From positions 591,083-655,082 of the forward strand of contig CAXIPT010000005.1 in NCBI GenBank assembly GCA_964030475.1: a stretch of 64,000 nucleotides of DNA. Reading direction: 5' to 3'. Position 1 is the stretch's first letter. Each line of letters opens with the position of its first letter. Shown here one piece after another: positions 33,548-46,443 of this stretch. A program made the position numbers and the translations under genes. Below the pieces are notes generated by a model. That model did no database searches. It saw only the letters and a list, made by a program, of their open reading frames with translations, and was not told the DNA's origin. This stretch comes from Tethya wilhelma. Its lineage: Eukaryota > Porifera > Demospongiae > Tethyida > Tethyidae.

Positions 33548-36500
33548 ATGAAGCTCCAGCTTCTTTTAGAGCAAGCCATCTTATTGTTGATCTGCTCTTT
33601 AGCAAGAATCTTTGCAGGTATATATTAAAGATGATGAGAGTATCAACTTCTGTATGACACATCTCATTATTGGTTGCTAATATAAAAGCATGCACTGATG
33701 TAGTACATGCATTTATGAATAGCATAATAGTTGTTGAGTTAGATCAATTCATAGTTTGCATGTTGAAGTCAATGTGCAAGTCTTTTATTGTGTCTCATTA
33801 AACTCAACAAATTGCCTAAAAATCTAAAACTGTGCTTATTGAATAAAGAAAAGGGTGTAAATTACAAACTGAAAGTTCACTCGGGCTTGGTTCAGACATT
33901 GTTCTGTCTCGGTCTGATGTGAACAGCCTGAATATTCGATGCCCAACCTTAATCACTGTTGATATTAGACAAATACTACATTCGTAATGACTTAATCAGT
34001 GTTACTATATATAATAAAAGAAAGTCGGCCGGATCAAGTTACAGATCCAGAAAGTCCATTTATAGTACAAAAGTGCTGCATACTTGGTGTATTTTAGGCC
34101 GCATGCACGCTTGGCATGACATTGCATCAATAACTGTGCCTGTCTAAGCATGGTGATCGTGAAACATGATCCACAAGTTTGAAATGTCAATTGATTAAGC
34201 TCTCTTTGTTCACTCAACCACCCACCCACCTATCTGAACACACACACTTGCAGTGAACGTGATCATTGATGGACCGCAAAATCTAACGGTTGAACCAGGC
34301 GAGTGGGGTAACTTCACCTGCAGGGTGGCCTGTACGCACTCTGCAATCTGGTACGTAGAAGGAATGGAAACTGGAGACATTTCAACAACATGTACGGATA
34401 CTCTTGAAGGCCTCACAGTGTGTATGGAGATGGTGCAGTCTTGTGCTTCAGAGACAAGTATCAGTGTTTCGGTCTCCAGGTTGAGGGTTCTTGGTCGACC
34501 AGAGTTTGCAGGAATGGACATTGCATTGCAGTGTGCAGCTCTAGGTCGTCGTCAACCATCAGCTGACGATCCTTGCCCACCTCCTTTCTTCTCCTACTCC
34601 AGATTTGCATCATTGAGAGGTATGGCATTGATGTGCTCCTTTTTTTTTATCTCAATACTTTTTATCTCTCTCCCCCATAAGTTTAAAAGAATACCATGGT
34701 TAATGGTGCGTCATGTTAAGCATTCCGCTAGCACTCTTTGTATTTTTATGCACATTTTTCATATCTCTTTCTCCCCCATGCATGGGTTTAAAAGAATGCC
34801 TATCCAATGGTCCATATTGTATTAGGCATTCCACTGCTAGACAGTACATGGGTGAAAATCAAAGATGTGTTAACTGAGTGGTAGACACTTCAAGTGCCTT
34901 TTGTCCTCAAGTTTTTATGGCTCTTCTGCACCACAATTGAAGTCATTACTCAGTTGTGGTAGGTATAGTGTAGCAGTGTGGTCAGCCATTGCTAGAGGTG
35001 CATGACATCCAGCACATGCTTACTGCATGCATGACTTGTAAAATTTCCCCTTCATGACTAAAATTGTACAGGTCACTTGAACCTAGTTACATTATGTCCT
35101 TTTCACATACTCCCCCCTTGACCTTTCAAGGTCACTACTTTAGAGTTTAATTTTTAACCCATTTTTGTCTTTTCTCTACAATCACACACACAGTGAGACC
35201 TCTTCCAGTGGAGGCTGCCACTACTGAGGCCCCTGTGACACTGCCCTCTCCCACACCAGTTGTGTGTCCTTCTGCAACAGCAGGTGAGACTTTCTCATGA
35301 TACTATCATAACTAGCTGTTTGTAGGTGATTAGTATTGCGTTTGTGATTACAAATTGAAGTGTGTAGCAATACAAAATGGGGTTAGGTTGAGCATGGGTA
35401 CCTTCTTGTCCATTCCCTGGGTTTGTTTCCTGTAACTTTTGCACTAGCTTCTAATATTTAATTTCCTTCCATTGACAGTGGTATTTCACCACATTTCTCT
35501 AATGTGTGTTCACACCCATGCTAAAATGCATGGAAATTGGGAGACTTCTGTATCAAAGACACCCTGTCTACAGCTCTTGGTTTTCCTATTTGCCCACTGG
35601 CTTTGATCAGAAACCTCAACATCCTCCCTGTATGTCATCCTACACAGCCTTCAACTGCACACATCAAGTAGGGGTTGTGCAGCCAGTAAATCTTACAAAT
35701 TTCTAGTTAATTCCTTCCTTTTTAAAAGTGTGCAGCTAACAGTGAAACCTGTAATCAGTTCTGTTGATGTACAAAAAGTCCCTGGTACTTTCCACCACTA
35801 TGTAATTTTCAAAATTATTGCATCAAGTGATGTAGCTATATGGTGCAATTGTTTTTGGGCATAGAAGTGTCTAGTAGGAACCATGTCAGCATCCGTACTG
35901 GTTGCACCTGCCAACCCAAATAAAAAAGGAAAAACTATGTAACAGCTAAGATTTACTAATGAGAATCATACACTGGGACTTTACCCAGAAAGGGTAGCTG
36001 GATGAATTCATCGCCTTTGAATCCCCTCAGTCACACCCCCTACGTATCTATAAAGGCCTTGTCTCCTCTTTGACACCTTTTTTGTAGCCTCTACTCTAGA
36101 CTAGCCCATTGTTAGTCAATACCTAAAGATTGAATTATAAAAACTGGGAATTGGGGGTATTTAGACGCACAAAAACTTTAAGGACTTGTGTTTTGATATG
36201 AAAATCATTAATGCCTGTAAAGGTCAGGTGTACTTGCACCATAAGGAGTGGCCACCATTGCCAGAAAGGATGTGCATGTGATGCGAAAGGATAAACTGTT
36301 TTCGCTGGAGGATGTGTCTTTAACATCTGGTTCGGTACTCTCCTGGCTTTGATTTTTGGCGTTATTTGTCATCTTTCTAACTCGTGACTTTCCAAATTTT
36401 GCAACCACTTATTTCAATACATGGTCATTTTGCACGCTCCATTAGTCACCTTGTGAGCCATTATTAATGGTTTAATGCCAGTTGACCTCTCTATAGCGTA

Positions 36501-37834
36501 ATTTTGGCCAGTGTTTATAACACATTTAGTATGCCTTACAGAAAAAGTATTCTGGAAAACTATGCGATAATTGGCATTAAAATAGGCTTTACTTTATGTT
36601 CCAGCAAAAGTCTTTAAAGTTAGGAATCCACCGTATAAACCAAAGGGTTAATAATTGGCCATAATCTGGATACTGGGTTTAGTGAGCCATCTTAGCTATG
36701 CATGTAGCGCTCTCAGACCCGCTGTCTACGCAGTGGGAAAAAGTACGCAGCTGTCCACACAGGCTTGTACGCAAACACCAGATCTGCATAATTGTATGCA
36801 ACTTTTGGAATAGTTATATAAACTGTGAAGTAGATGGACAATGCTACCTGCTTAGGCTATCAATGAAAGCAGTTGTAGTGAGCAAAGTGGATAACAATAC
36901 TTTTGTCAAGTTCGCTTCTAACATGGGCTACTAAGTTTAGCATTTGTAGTGATTTAATGATAACGTAATTGGTACATTGTCTCCAAAGACTTCGTAATTG
37001 GTACATTGTCTCCAAAGACTTCGTTAGCATTGTTAGAATGTGGAAGTTGGTGTCCTCAGATAGTTCTGGTGCTTCTTCCATGTGACTTCCGTGTGTAAAG
37101 CATGTGTGTTTGACTGTTTATGGCAATACCACCCTCAGTGCAGGCATAGACTGTATTAGGCTTCATATCATTGTGTTTGTTCATTAGCTTTATAGCAAAT
37201 AGTACAGAATAGGTCACCTAGCTATTGTATTCAATTAGTCATGGGGGGTAACTACCAAATATTGCATTAGTTTCAAACAATACTGATATAGGGAATTTGC
37301 CTGCTCACCTGCTTGCTAGCCAGTGTGAATAGTTATACACAAACTGATGACTATGCATAGCCATATGACCCTGCTGTGATAGTACAGTGGTGATGTGTTG
37401 TAAACCTGCTGGGTTCATGATGAGTCACATGAACAAACAAATTAGGGACCTTGTTGACACAGTGTCAGCAAAAAGGAAGCAACTGCACTTAACTACACTG
37501 ATTCCTTGAACAGCCATTTGGGGGGTTCCTGGTTGTAGCTAACTACTTCAAAAAGATCCTAGTTGTTGATGGCCTAGCCTCTTATCACTTCATGGTAAGT
37601 TGTAGCCCTATCAGTGTATGTGAATGGCTCCCATGTTGTCTGAATGGGTTAGGGTTCTCAATAGATTAGATATTGGTGTCTCTCTCAAATGGGGAGGATG
37701 TTGGACCACATTACCTGGGCATGTTTGTATACAGAGTCAGCCATTGGTGGTTGCAAAGTGTAATGGACGTTTTCCTGTCCATGGCCTTGTGTGCTAGAGT
37801 GTGTTTTCGTGTCAGTGATGATGTTATGAATGCT

Positions 37835-37874
<40 letters not shown>

Positions 37875-38080
37875 CATACACACACATGGGGAATCAAAGG
37901 AAAATAATCTGAGTCATTACATACACACACATAAATGGGGAATCAAGGCGGAAAATCTTGAGACATTGCATATACACACACACACACACACACACATGCT
38001 CAGTGCCACCACACACATACACACAGACAAGCACATAGCCAGACATACATATCAGTAGACACACACTCACACCCATCTAC

Positions 38081-38111
<31 letters not shown>

Positions 38112-39499
38112 TTCCCATTCAGATGTCACCACCATCACAGAAACTGTCAGAGAGACTGTTACAACCACAGCTACTGTCTACCTAGCCTCTACTGTAACAG
38201 TATCTACAGCACCTACAGATTTACCGAACTGTAAGTCCATTAAAGCATACCAATCTAATTGTTGGTGCGTGTGTCCGTGATAATGATAGCCATGTGGAGG
38301 TGCATGGGAGTAATAAGGGAGGTAATTTAATAGGATTATCCTCAGCTTGAAGGGTAATCTTATACACAGTTGAAGTATGGGGTCAAATGAGAAATCTCTC
38401 AGCAATTGCACAATATGCTAGCAATGTGGCTTTTCTTCAATAGGCAAGGCTTGTGATTTAGCTATTGTGACTCCTGTGTGTGGCATGGCACCTCTAAGCT
38501 TATAATTAGCCTTGTAAATCACAAGGCTTCAATATTTTGCATTAAAAGTTAAGCATAGCATCTGTATCTTGCACTTTTATGATGATTTGACAGTTGCTTG
38601 GACCAAAATCGTTCCACTGTGTAGGAGTCCAAGTTAGTCTAGTCCACACATATTTAAACTCATGTAATGTCAACATATTCCTTTAAGAGTCACCCATTAA
38701 GGCTTATAAACGGATATAAAAGCCTGAAATGATTTGTGGGAGAGAATGGTTAGGGATTATCATAGCTTTGATGGTGTTAACAGCTGGCTGATTTGATTTA
38801 AACACCAGTCAATAAAACTCTTGGCAGACACACTATGGTTTATGTTGACAAATGTTGATTCTTTTAGGCGCATTTACACTTGTTGGAGTGTCTGTTTCGG
38901 TTGTTTGCTGTTTTCGTGCGTTTGCTTGGCATCAGTTTATGGGGAAAATCCTATCTCATGTCCATTAAGGGGGCTAAGTGCCTTCCAGATGTTTTATGCG
39001 ACTTCCTGGCTTGTGAAGTCTGTGCTAGGTGTGGTGTGTGCTGTTGCTATTAGTGTTAATTTGTGCTAATAGAACTCTGTACACAAGGCTATACATTTGC
39101 ATGTTAGACATGGTCATGCGTCGTTGTAGGAGATGAGGATGCATGTGTTTACGAATGTGTACACAACTCATGCATATATGCGCATAAATACATGTAAAAT
39201 GTCATGTGAGGCCACACATGAGCTGAGTGGCATGTGACTTCTTGGACACACACCTAGCACACACACCCACAAAAAAAAATGCACACACACACAAAAAACA
39301 CATGCATGCATGCATCTATAATTATACTCCTACTATCAAGATTTAGTTGTACTCAATGTCATTATCATCATATGCTCTCACACATGCAGATCCGAGTAAG
39401 GCAGCTGCAACACATGGTGGTGGGACACATTTTGGAAAAGTCGTCACAGAACTCTTGACTTGGTTTGTCACGATTTTGGCTGGCATAGTATTCTTATAA
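33548..39499 (+). CDS. Gene I: single-Ig, GPI-type surface protein
   Basis: Five exons, all introns phase 1, give about 247 residues: 33548-33617 (signal peptide M-K-L-Q-L-L-L-E-Q-A-I-L-L-L-I), 34254-34619 (Ig), 35194-35283 and 38123-38230 (Thr/Pro-rich stalk), 39390-39499 (C-terminus). The Ig has F-T-C-R-V-A-C, A-I-W-Y, a Q-S-C and L-Q-C, so it has the extra cysteine pair of this group. The last exon ends in a hydrophobic segment (T-W-F-V-T-I-L-A-G-I-V-F-L) with no cytoplasmic residues, as for a GPI signal. The exon plan equals that of gene J. It likely sits on the outer membrane without own signalling; partner unknown. Head to head with receptor G. The 2.8-kb third intron is rich in (AC)n. 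Confidence 0.82.
36963..37022 (+). repeat. Direct duplication of 29 bp
   Basis: The 29-bp unit starting CGTAATTGGTACATTGTC and ending AAAGACTT occurs twice back to back in the third intron of gene I. Confidence 0.85.
37840..38108. repeat. Interrupted (AC)n block before exon 4 of gene I
   Basis: Several (AC)n runs (about 37840-37871, 37974-37995, 38081-38108) with an imperfect duplicated unit containing GGGGAATCAA at 37888 and 37938. The last run leads directly into the acceptor TTTCCCATTCAG. Confidence 0.85.
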
Positions 39500-41772
39500 C
39501 TTCAACCCTCCAGCAGCTTCTCAAGGCTCCTGAGGTAAATGGATATACTACACCATTATACAGTGTCTGTCTGTTCTATTGTAGCTGCATGTACACATGA
39601 CAGAGTGTGCTTTTGTGTTTGAAGTAACTACTTGTGTATTCTATTACAAGCCTTCTGTTCGGGGTATTCAGGATTTTTAGACTTCAAAGAGAACGTTTGT
39701 TTAATCTCAAAATTGTATTAGTGTGTTCATGTTTTATAAAAGCGTATTGAGTGTTTTGTGTAAATATTTGAGAATACGAAAACACCATTAGCTGGAGCAT
39801 GCGGGGCAGTCCATGCTCTTGTAGGTATGACTTATAGTGCCTAGACTCAAATAGTTGTTGCACTTTGGATAAGTACCCTCCATTAGTAGATTTAAATTTG
39901 TCCCTTGGGTGGTGGTATACTGTGTTAAGTGGCAAGCAGTATCATCAAAATGCTACCAGTAATTGATCCCCATACTGACTTCCTGTGATCTCCATAGGAT
40001 TTTTTTTTCTTGCCAAGATTAAAGCCTTACACCGTCAAAATACACTGCTTTGTAAGGACTTTCATTTTTTTCTCTGTCTACTGTGACGTTGAGCAGTTTG
40101 CTGGCCTCTGTGTGCATTTTTTACTTAGTTAGTCGCTCAAAAAATAGATTTATTTCAGACACACTTTTGTCTGTGGGCGTACAGGCTGTTGATGAGCTTG
40201 AGTTCAAATGTCAGCTTATGTGGATTCATTTCTTTTGAAATTTATCAAAAATCATATTGTCCATTGTCTCATACCCACCAATAGCAATATTCACAATCAG
40301 ACTTGTGACCTTCCTTTTGACAATAACAAAACAACTTGATCGAAATCATTAGTCATGTGATTATTACCATGACAATGTTGAGCGGTATTGTGCACTCGGG
40401 TGATATGCAAATCAATGTTGTGGTTGTCCAAGACATGCATGCCATTGAATTCATTGTTACATTGCGTATCAAATAACCTCATGTGATATTTTTCCTATCT
40501 CTCTCAATCTGCAGGTGTGTCCAGATACATTATTAAATCATTTGCAAAATCCACTTATTCTGAATCTGCTCATGAAAAAGAGACTTGCCAGACCATTATA
40601 AGAAAATAACCAGATATTATTTGTTTTGTGCTCACCATTTTCTATGTTCAAATTTAGTAGATTTGTTATGTTATTGTGTCTCAGAAAGCAATTGTTTATT
40701 CTTTTGTAAATTTGTTTATGTTGCGTTGAGTTTCACTTCCAAATCTCTTTTTAACAACTTCTGTCATGTTCACACCCAATGCGTGCATGTTGATTGTGTA
40801 CCTAGTGCACTATATATTTTCTGTTGTTCTATTGATGCATATGTATACATTATCCATATTATTTATTCTGTATGATATTATTCTTGTATATAATATAGTG
40901 TGGAATCTTTTATATAGCCTGTTAACACTTGTATTGAGTCATTTTTGTGTGAGACTGACACATTCCAATTGACAGTTGTTTTGTGAAAGTACAATGTGTT
41001 GGTCAAGAAGTGGTATCATGTTTATGGTTGTTGCACTTGTAGACATCAGTCAGCTTTCTTTGTTAGTTTGTACGTTACCTGGAGGCTGGAGAGCTACATA
41101 GCGCTCGAGGGTGGGCATTGTGTCGTCATGATTGTCGATATACGTAAACCTGTTCCTCGCGGTCAACTGAGCATGCGCCGTTTGTTGCTCGCGCCGAAGT
41201 CGCGATCACGTAGCTGCTCGACGTCGCGTACTTCCTTGCAGGTTTCGCGAACGTGCTTCTAATTCTCTGCAACTAACTGTGGGGATCTTTACCAATTCAA
41301 ACTGCATCAGTTTTTCTTTACTGCAAATTTGTTCTCGCGCAGCTGATACAGTGGGTGGGGCTCTGACCTTTGTATTGCATATAATATGGTAATGGTCGAA
41401 TAAGTCACACACTAGCTGTTTGTCCCCCAAATACTATGGAATGATCAAATCACAGAATTTAATAGAGGGAAATGGAAAGATGAATGTACCAGCATTCTGG
41501 CAGTTTATGATCATAATATGTTATGTACAATACAAAAGTACTATTAATCTGACACAAAATATTGACGACATACATACCACTATAACTTTGTGACTTACAC
41601 TTGATAACTTAAAACATGTATCTGATATACATAGTACAATTATTAATATACATATATAGACAATTCAATAATACACAATGTTGCTTTCCCCCTCCAAAAT
41701 AAGCCATGCATGCATGCAGTATAAAGTAGCAGTGAATAAATGCATCAGTTTATTGCAATCAAGCCTTTAGTT
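39500..41772. other. Intergenic between the 3' ends of I and H
   Basis: Genes I (plus) and H (minus) converge here. No exon with a family-like frame, no inverted repeat and no RNA gene seen. A GC-richer stretch lies at about 41130-41260. Confidence 0.5.
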
Positions 41773-43823
41773 TTAACACTCCGTCTGCACAAAGTGGCCC
41801 TCATTCTGCGATGCCATCAAACTTGCACCACCAAGATCTTGTTTGGTCTGTTCGGCCAACGGATCCAATGGCGGCATGTGATCGTAGGTCAAATTGACGT
41901 CCTCTCCTCCACTAGCCGACGAGAAATACCCAGCTGATCCACCGCTAACACGAGCCTTGTCATTGTTAGGGATGACCACTTGCACGGCAGCTTCCAGGTT
42001 GGGATAGATCATGGGACTTTGAGGAGAGCTGCCATTTTGCGCTTGATTCTTGAGATGGTCGCGCTTTTGTTGACTGTGAAGGGTAGAAGGAGCCGAGCCC
42101 ATTGTGGTGTAAGGGGACTCTTCCCGGGAGTGGCGTCTGTCCGGCACAGCGGGCGGTGGGACCTGCTGCAGGGGGTGCTTCTGGTAGCGATCGAGGGAGG
42201 AGCTCTTCTGATCCAGCTGCGATTGTTGAAGTCGTGAAGCTAGCATAGCCTTCTCTTGGTACTCATCGATGGACTCGTACGTGCTTGCTGTCCGTGGATT
42301 TTCAGCTCTTGCTTGCCTCAAGATGTCATTTTGGTTGGTCAAGAACGAGTCCCATGTGTCGTTTTCTATTGGGATGGCATGTTTGGTTTGTGTGATATTA
42401 ATGTGAACAGATAGCTGCTCCATCCCAATGCATGTAGAATTATCACACTCTTATAATGATATTCTATACTGAGCAAGAAAACAGAACGGTTCCTTTGTCC
42501 TAGGACCTTGCCAGACAATAAATGTTAAAGTAACAACATATCTACACAAGAAACCCATTAGCAAAACCTTGCATATACGTATACAACACTGGCTTAAATT
42601 TAAATTTAATACCCATGCATGCAAGATCAAGCATTTCTATAAGACCACGAACACCCTTAAAACATAATCAGACTAGGATGAGCTACTGGCGTGATCGAAA
42701 ACAATTAGGTTACAAGCCAAAAACTCACCATTTTTCTTCTTCTTGGCATTCTTCTGGTCACTCTTGCTGCTGCACATCTTACAGACAAGGATCGAACAAC
42801 ATACGAGAAGCACCAGAATCACAATCACCACAAACGCAGCACCAACACCGATACCAATGTATAGATAGGGCAGACCTTCATCTGTAGGGAGTGATAAGAG
42901 TGGAAGTGGTGCCGAAAGTTTATATTGCCTCGATCATACTTAGCCCTGTTACGTGCATGCCCAGGCAGCTCCCTTCTTAATGAGAGGGGCCTGGGTACCT
43001 TATACTGTAATATTATTATAGTGGATATATGACTGTTTACAATGGATGTTATATGCAGTTATCTGCATGATCTGAATCATGTTATACCTTCATTTGCTGG
43101 TTGTGTTGTACTGGGGGTGGGTGAGGATATTATCAGAGTGGTGTCTATGGTAAATTTAAAAGAATAGTATTGTATACAATAATAATTGTTATCAATGCTG
43201 TATTCCATAACATTACGCATTTAAATTTGGCTAGCTTGGTGTACATGAAAATTCTAATCTTTACAAATTATCTCAAACCTAAACCAATGCCTGCTCAGGC
43301 AAGTATCTACAAAAGGCCGAGCCACTTAGGTGCCTAGACTTGAGAACTAGGACTCATACATGTGTATTTATACTCACTGAATGTTTTATTAGCTGAAAAG
43401 ATGCCTCTTGGTGTGGCAACTCTGAAGGAGTAGACCTTGTCTTCAATCAAGTTATAAACAGTTTCAGAGGCCACAAATGTTGTGGCATTTCCTCTGTAGG
43501 TGTGGTTACTTGAGTGCACCAATGCTTCACTGTTTCTATTGATCTTGTAAACGTTCACTTGATACTCTTCCTCTTGAAATGAGCAAATGGATGGCAGCTG
43601 TGACATGTGCAGTGCATGAGTAGAGAGAGTAATGGAACTGGATACCATATAGTGGAAATTTTTGTGGGGGAAAATTTTTGTTTTGCATTTTCGTCTTGAA
43701 TAGAAATTCGCGGGGAAAATTTTCATGGATTACATCTCAAAATTACGTGACGACCACATACTTTACAAATTTCGTGGAAGTGGATATCTCTATACATACT
43801 ACTGCAAGACAGTGTGATTCAAT

Positions 43824-43862
<39 letters not shown>

Positions 43863-46443
43863 CTCGCAACAACTCACCTTGAAAGTTATTTCAACTATTG
43901 GTATGACATCCTGAGTAAAGATCAAATCCACACTGATCTTGGGATCATGAGGAATACTTCCTGGAACTGCATTGAAGGTGGAAGCAAGAAAGGAACAAAC
44001 CAATATTGATATATCCTATTTACTGTGTTGTGGTTTTGCTTTGCTTACCTCTTGGAATCCCAGCTGTTACAAAGCCAGGGGGACTTTTCCCCAGATCACT
44101 AGTAGCGGTCACTTCAAACAGCACCTCTGTGCACACGTCGAATTCACTTCCATCCAGAGTGTGGCTCCGAACTGTATCAGAGAGCTGGGTTGGAGACAGG
44201 ACTTCAGAATCCATTCCTGGAGGAGGGCTGACTAATTCTGCCAAAAGGGTATACTGTGTTATGGAGTGATTGGGCCATGTGAAGGGCTCGTTCCATGCAA
44301 TGTTGAATGTAGAGTTCAACAGAATTGCTGTTGGTTCAGGGGGCGATGGAGCACCTGAAGAGTATAATATAGAGAGGAAAGAATTAAGGATGCACCTGAT
44401 GCATCACTGTGTATAGTACATCTGAATCAGTAATATGAACATGCAATTTGTGTGTAGTTTAGCTATAGCTTATAAAATTATTGTCGGAAAGACAAACCTA
44501 AGACTCTTAGTTTTGCTGATGAAGAGAACCGTTCAGTAGGTTCATTTGCATTTACATCTCTGCACATCACCATCGTGTTGTTAGTCACCAAGGTACCAGG
44601 GATGGTAATGGTTGCATTACTTCCCAATGCTGAGGTATACACACTCCAAGATATGTTCAAATTCTTCAAGATTTGATTTCTGGTATCATCGTCTGTAGCA
44701 ATGTATTCCTCATCAGGGCTATTTCCTGGCAGGACAGTCCAGTCCAATATCGCTCCATTTTCAACATCACATGTAAAAGTTGCATTTGTACCAATAAGGA
44801 CGGTTGTGTCTTGAGGATGGAGGATAAATTTTGCTGCTAGGAAGGGAGGTGTATGCGTGTTTGGATGCATTTGTGTGTAAATGGATGCTTCACTGTGTGT
44901 GTGTGTGTGTGTGTGTGTGTGAAGCATTAATATACATGCCTGTACCATTGAGTATATGTGCCTAAAAGACAAGGGCACCATTGTACTCTTTATTGCTGCC
45001 TAAAGAGTCAACATGTGCATGTATTATCCCTCCCCATTCATTCGCTAGATGTTTCCCTGCTTTGCTACAATGTGTTAGACATTGATTCTCACCACATACA
45101 CGCGATCCACTTTAAGCACAGCAAGCTGACAGAAAACAAACTTGACAAAAAATTATTAAGCTATAAAAGGATCGTCGACCTATAAAAAAAGGGGCCATAA
45201 ACAAAGTTCAAGAAAATGCATCTATACATACACTCATGGAACTTTCTCAAGGCCTTGATGAGGGACCACTTGTTTTGCATTTATGGTACATGGTCTAGCT
45301 CTTGGTATAGTTCAATCTCTAACATGTGGGTTCATAGGAATAACTTTGTGTGTGCAGTGTTTTCCTACATAAACATGGTGAGAACAAAACATGATATGAG
45401 TGGGATGAGATGTGTCGATCTGGTTCGCAAAGCAACAACAAGTTATCGTGAGAAAATGATTTTCGAGGAAGCTTTTAATGAAACATTGCGTACGTGACAC
45501 TGTGTTGTCATAATTTGTCATAATAGCATATGCAGCAGTGAGATAACATGCAATGGCTGGTTACATAGCTTTGAACTTCTTAGTTACTGGAAAATTATGT
45601 GATTTGTGAATTGAAGCGATTGAGCAGTTTTTGCTTGAGGGAAATTAATCAGCTGGTTTAATTGCCATTCTATCAATTAGCTACGTATACAGTGCTTGTG
45701 AGAAAGGCTTGGGGGATCAGCTTTGGCTGCTGATGGTTCTGACTTTTTACTCCTCCTAATTGCATAACTGTGTTAACATTGTGTATACACATCTCATCTG
45801 CATGCAAGAGTCCATTTAACTTGATCGGTATATAATATTATATGCATTCATTCACTATACATGCACAGTCACCAGTATGTAGTGAATTTACATACCTTTT
45901 GAAATGTGAATTGCACAATGTCGTGCATTTCTCTAATGCACATACCGATCGATTCACTAGCCATTATTGAAAACTATATAATTATTATATCCCTGATTGT
46001 AATACTCTCTGCACTAATTTCTACACTAGATATTGACAATATTATGTGATATACAGAACACACAATCCCCATTCTGTATATTTATATGGGATTCCATGAT
46101 TGTATTGTTTGAATCATAAGTCAGATCTAAGCAATGGTCACCACGGAAACAAATTAAACAACTGCAGATGCTCAATATGAAGCATTATTATTAACAATAT
46201 CTGCACGATACAATAGTTGTGACTCCCATACGTATAGAGTAGTGCAGTATATCTTGGCACCTGTCCATTAACGTAATCGCCACAAACAATATTATATCAC
46301 TATATAAGTGTGAAGTAACAATGCTAGTTTGTGTACGAATTGACTTACAAACACTGGGTTGGAATTGTCCACACAATACAAGTAGTATAATGGTCAGTCC
46401 GATAGAGTGAAGAAATAGATTCTCTGATCTTGTAGGACGATGC
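41773..46443 (-). CDS. Receptor H: Ig-FN3-FN3 transmembrane receptor with long tail (first exon not found)
   Basis: Eight exons are readable: 46349-46443 (leader, F-L-H-S-I-G-L-T-I-I-L-L-V-L-C), 44498-44836 (Ig; F-T-C, D-W, V-M-C), 44049-44354 (FN3a; A-W-N-E-P-F-T-W), 43878-43966 and 43378-43597 (FN3b, phase-0 split at I-T-F-K|L-P-S-I-C), 43088-43144 (stalk), 42729-42881 (transmembrane, G-A-A-F-V-V-I-V-I-L-V-L-L-V, then a Lys-rich end) and 41773-42365 (tail of about 197 residues). The leader exon starts in phase 2 after a TGCAG acceptor and has no in-frame ATG, so a short upstream exon is missing from this model. The tail has S-T-Y-E-S-I (exact ITIM consensus), S-P-Y-T-T-M (PI3K type), M-I-Y-P-N-L, L-T-Y-D-H-M, a proline-rich P-P-P-A-V-P and ends V-Q-T-E-C. 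Divergent from gene J. Confidence 0.85.
43645..43785. mobile_element. Partial MITE in the H intron
   Basis: The left end (TACCATATAGTGGAAATTTT) matches the TA-flanked MITE family, but no matching right terminus is visible. Decayed or truncated copy; right limit uncertain. Confidence 0.4.
43826..43860. repeat. (GT)n microsatellite
   Basis: About 17 GT units on the plus strand, just past the first FN3b donor of receptor H. Confidence 0.95.
44894..44921. repeat. (GT)n microsatellite
   Basis: About 14 GT units, 60 bp upstream (in gene sense) of the H Ig exon. Confidence 0.95.

Noticed and set aside
37840..38108. CRISPR-like regular repeats
   Set aside because: Simple AC repeats in an intron of a eukaryotic gene.
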